The translations under genes were made by a program, and so were the position numbers. Below, in pieces: positions 58,661 through 59,141 of a stretch of DNA of 59,141 nt. The stretch comes from Oscillospiraceae bacterium (GTDB taxonomy: Bacteria > Bacillota > Clostridia > Oscillospirales > Oscillospiraceae): positions 1 to 59,141 of the forward strand of contig JAFZSD010000006.1 of assembly GCA_017619535.1 (NCBI GenBank). Direction: 5' to 3'. The notes under the pieces were generated by a model. It was given only the letters and a program-made list of their open reading frames with translations. It was not told the origin of the DNA and made no database searches. Within the stretch, counting starts at the first letter, position 1. Each line of letters opens with the position of its first letter.

Positions 58661-59141
58661 TTACGTTCTCTTGAGCAGCCGGGGTGTCAGATTGACCTCG
58701 TCTGCCGGTATCGCACAGAGCCCCAAAAGCTGCTTCCGTTTTTGAAACTCCGCACTGTCTGCAAGCTCAAAGGGTGTAGCTCCTCCGAGTTTGATGCGTC
58801 TGGTGCTGTTGATGTGGTTCATCAAAAGCGTTATGTCTTCCTGCGTGTACGGATTAAGGCTTTTCCCACGCGGCAGCACATAACGAATGTATTCGTGGTT
58901 CTTCTCAACGTGCGGTTTTTGCCACGATGCCTGCGGATCACAGTAGAACACCTTCGTTCTCTGAAGGCCCTCTGCGGTGTTCTCCATCTCTTTCGTGTGC
59001 TTGAATTCAACGCCGTTGTCCGTCAGAATGACCGGGAACAACTTGCGAAAGGTTTCCAGGCCCAAAGCGGAGCTCAGCCAGTCAAACTGCTCGACCACAG
59101 TGTCTGCCATGCCGTCCCGCATCAGAATCATCAGCATGAAG
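58661..59141 (-). mobile_element. IS30-family transposase, C-terminal part, cut by the window end
   Basis: The minus-strand frame is open to the window edge and gives about 160 residues of a DDE transposase. LTDNGVEFKH carries the second catalytic Asp, and NHEYIRYVLPRGKSLNPYTQ with its Glu in HVEKNHEYIRY matches the IS30 DD(33)E end. The C-terminus NHINSTRRIKLGGATPFELA is also typical. The N-terminal HTH and first Asp lie outside. Whether the element is intact cannot be told. Confidence 0.85.

Overview
The window looks like the chromosome of a fairly GC-rich anaerobic Firmicute of the Clostridia, probably host-associated. This rests on SpoIIAA-type STAS and RsbW-type domains, a DUF3784 protein, the VTC/DUF4956/Cthe_2159 set, a NapH-FMN/ApbE flavin module, C_GCAxxG_C_C and DUF5714 proteins, a TRAP transporter beside an iron-sulfur flavin reductase, AGGAGG ribosome binding sites and frequent ATA codons. 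I cannot name a species. I see no rRNA, complete tRNA or CRISPR array.

Layout. 1-8.7 kb: small housekeeping and accessory genes (GNATs, a HIT protein, Xaa-Pro peptidase, an ATPase with DUF4143), a STAS/kinase/HATPase fusion, a PHP phosphoesterase and an AAC(6')-like acetyltransferase. 8.8-11.3 kb: a ferredoxin-like protein divergent from a Crp/Fnr regulator, then an MNT/HEPN toxin-antitoxin pair whose antitoxin carries its own HTH. 12-16.6 kb: a MoxR-DUF58-transglutaminase operon. 16.7-24.4 kb: a TRAP transporter (dctP, dctQ, dctM), an old-yellow-enzyme reductase, a serine hydrolase and two Cys-rich proteins, probably a solute uptake and reduction locus. 24.5-28 kb: an accessory patch with a HipA-like kinase and DUF2442-HTH partner under a promoter built into a 40-bp palindrome, broken DUF1016 and mobile-element fragments, and hicAB. 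28.2-34.9 kb: an ICMT-like methyltransferase and a compact shikimate cluster (chorismate mutase-AroB fusion, AroC, AroE-AroK fusion, AroA, DAHP synthase). 35-36.9 kb: an M13 peptidase. 37.2-44.7 kb: a surface and redox regulon (beta-helix lipoprotein, DUF4956, VTC, NapH-FMN, ApbE) with an OmpR-type two-component system; the same 11-bp-spaced TTCAA repeats occur in both control regions. 44.8-47.5 kb: GtrA, a zinc-ribbon protein and an alpha/beta hydrolase.

47.6-53.5 kb is visibly AT-richer and looks acquired. It holds four same-strand genes between two terminators: a PLD-SF2 helicase-DUF3427 protein, a Nudix hydrolase, a PD-(D/E)xK nuclease fused to a DUF2075 helicase, and a MazG-like pyrophosphatase. 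I regard this as the best candidate for an undescribed anti-phage or nucleotide-surveillance system. Opposite it, 58.4-53.5 kb is a minus-strand run of eight genes centred on ADP-ribose chemistry (macrodomain-HTH, ADP-ribosylglycohydrolase) with a VWA protein, an SMC/ABC-type ATPase and two paralogous small proteins. The right edge cuts an IS30-family transposase.
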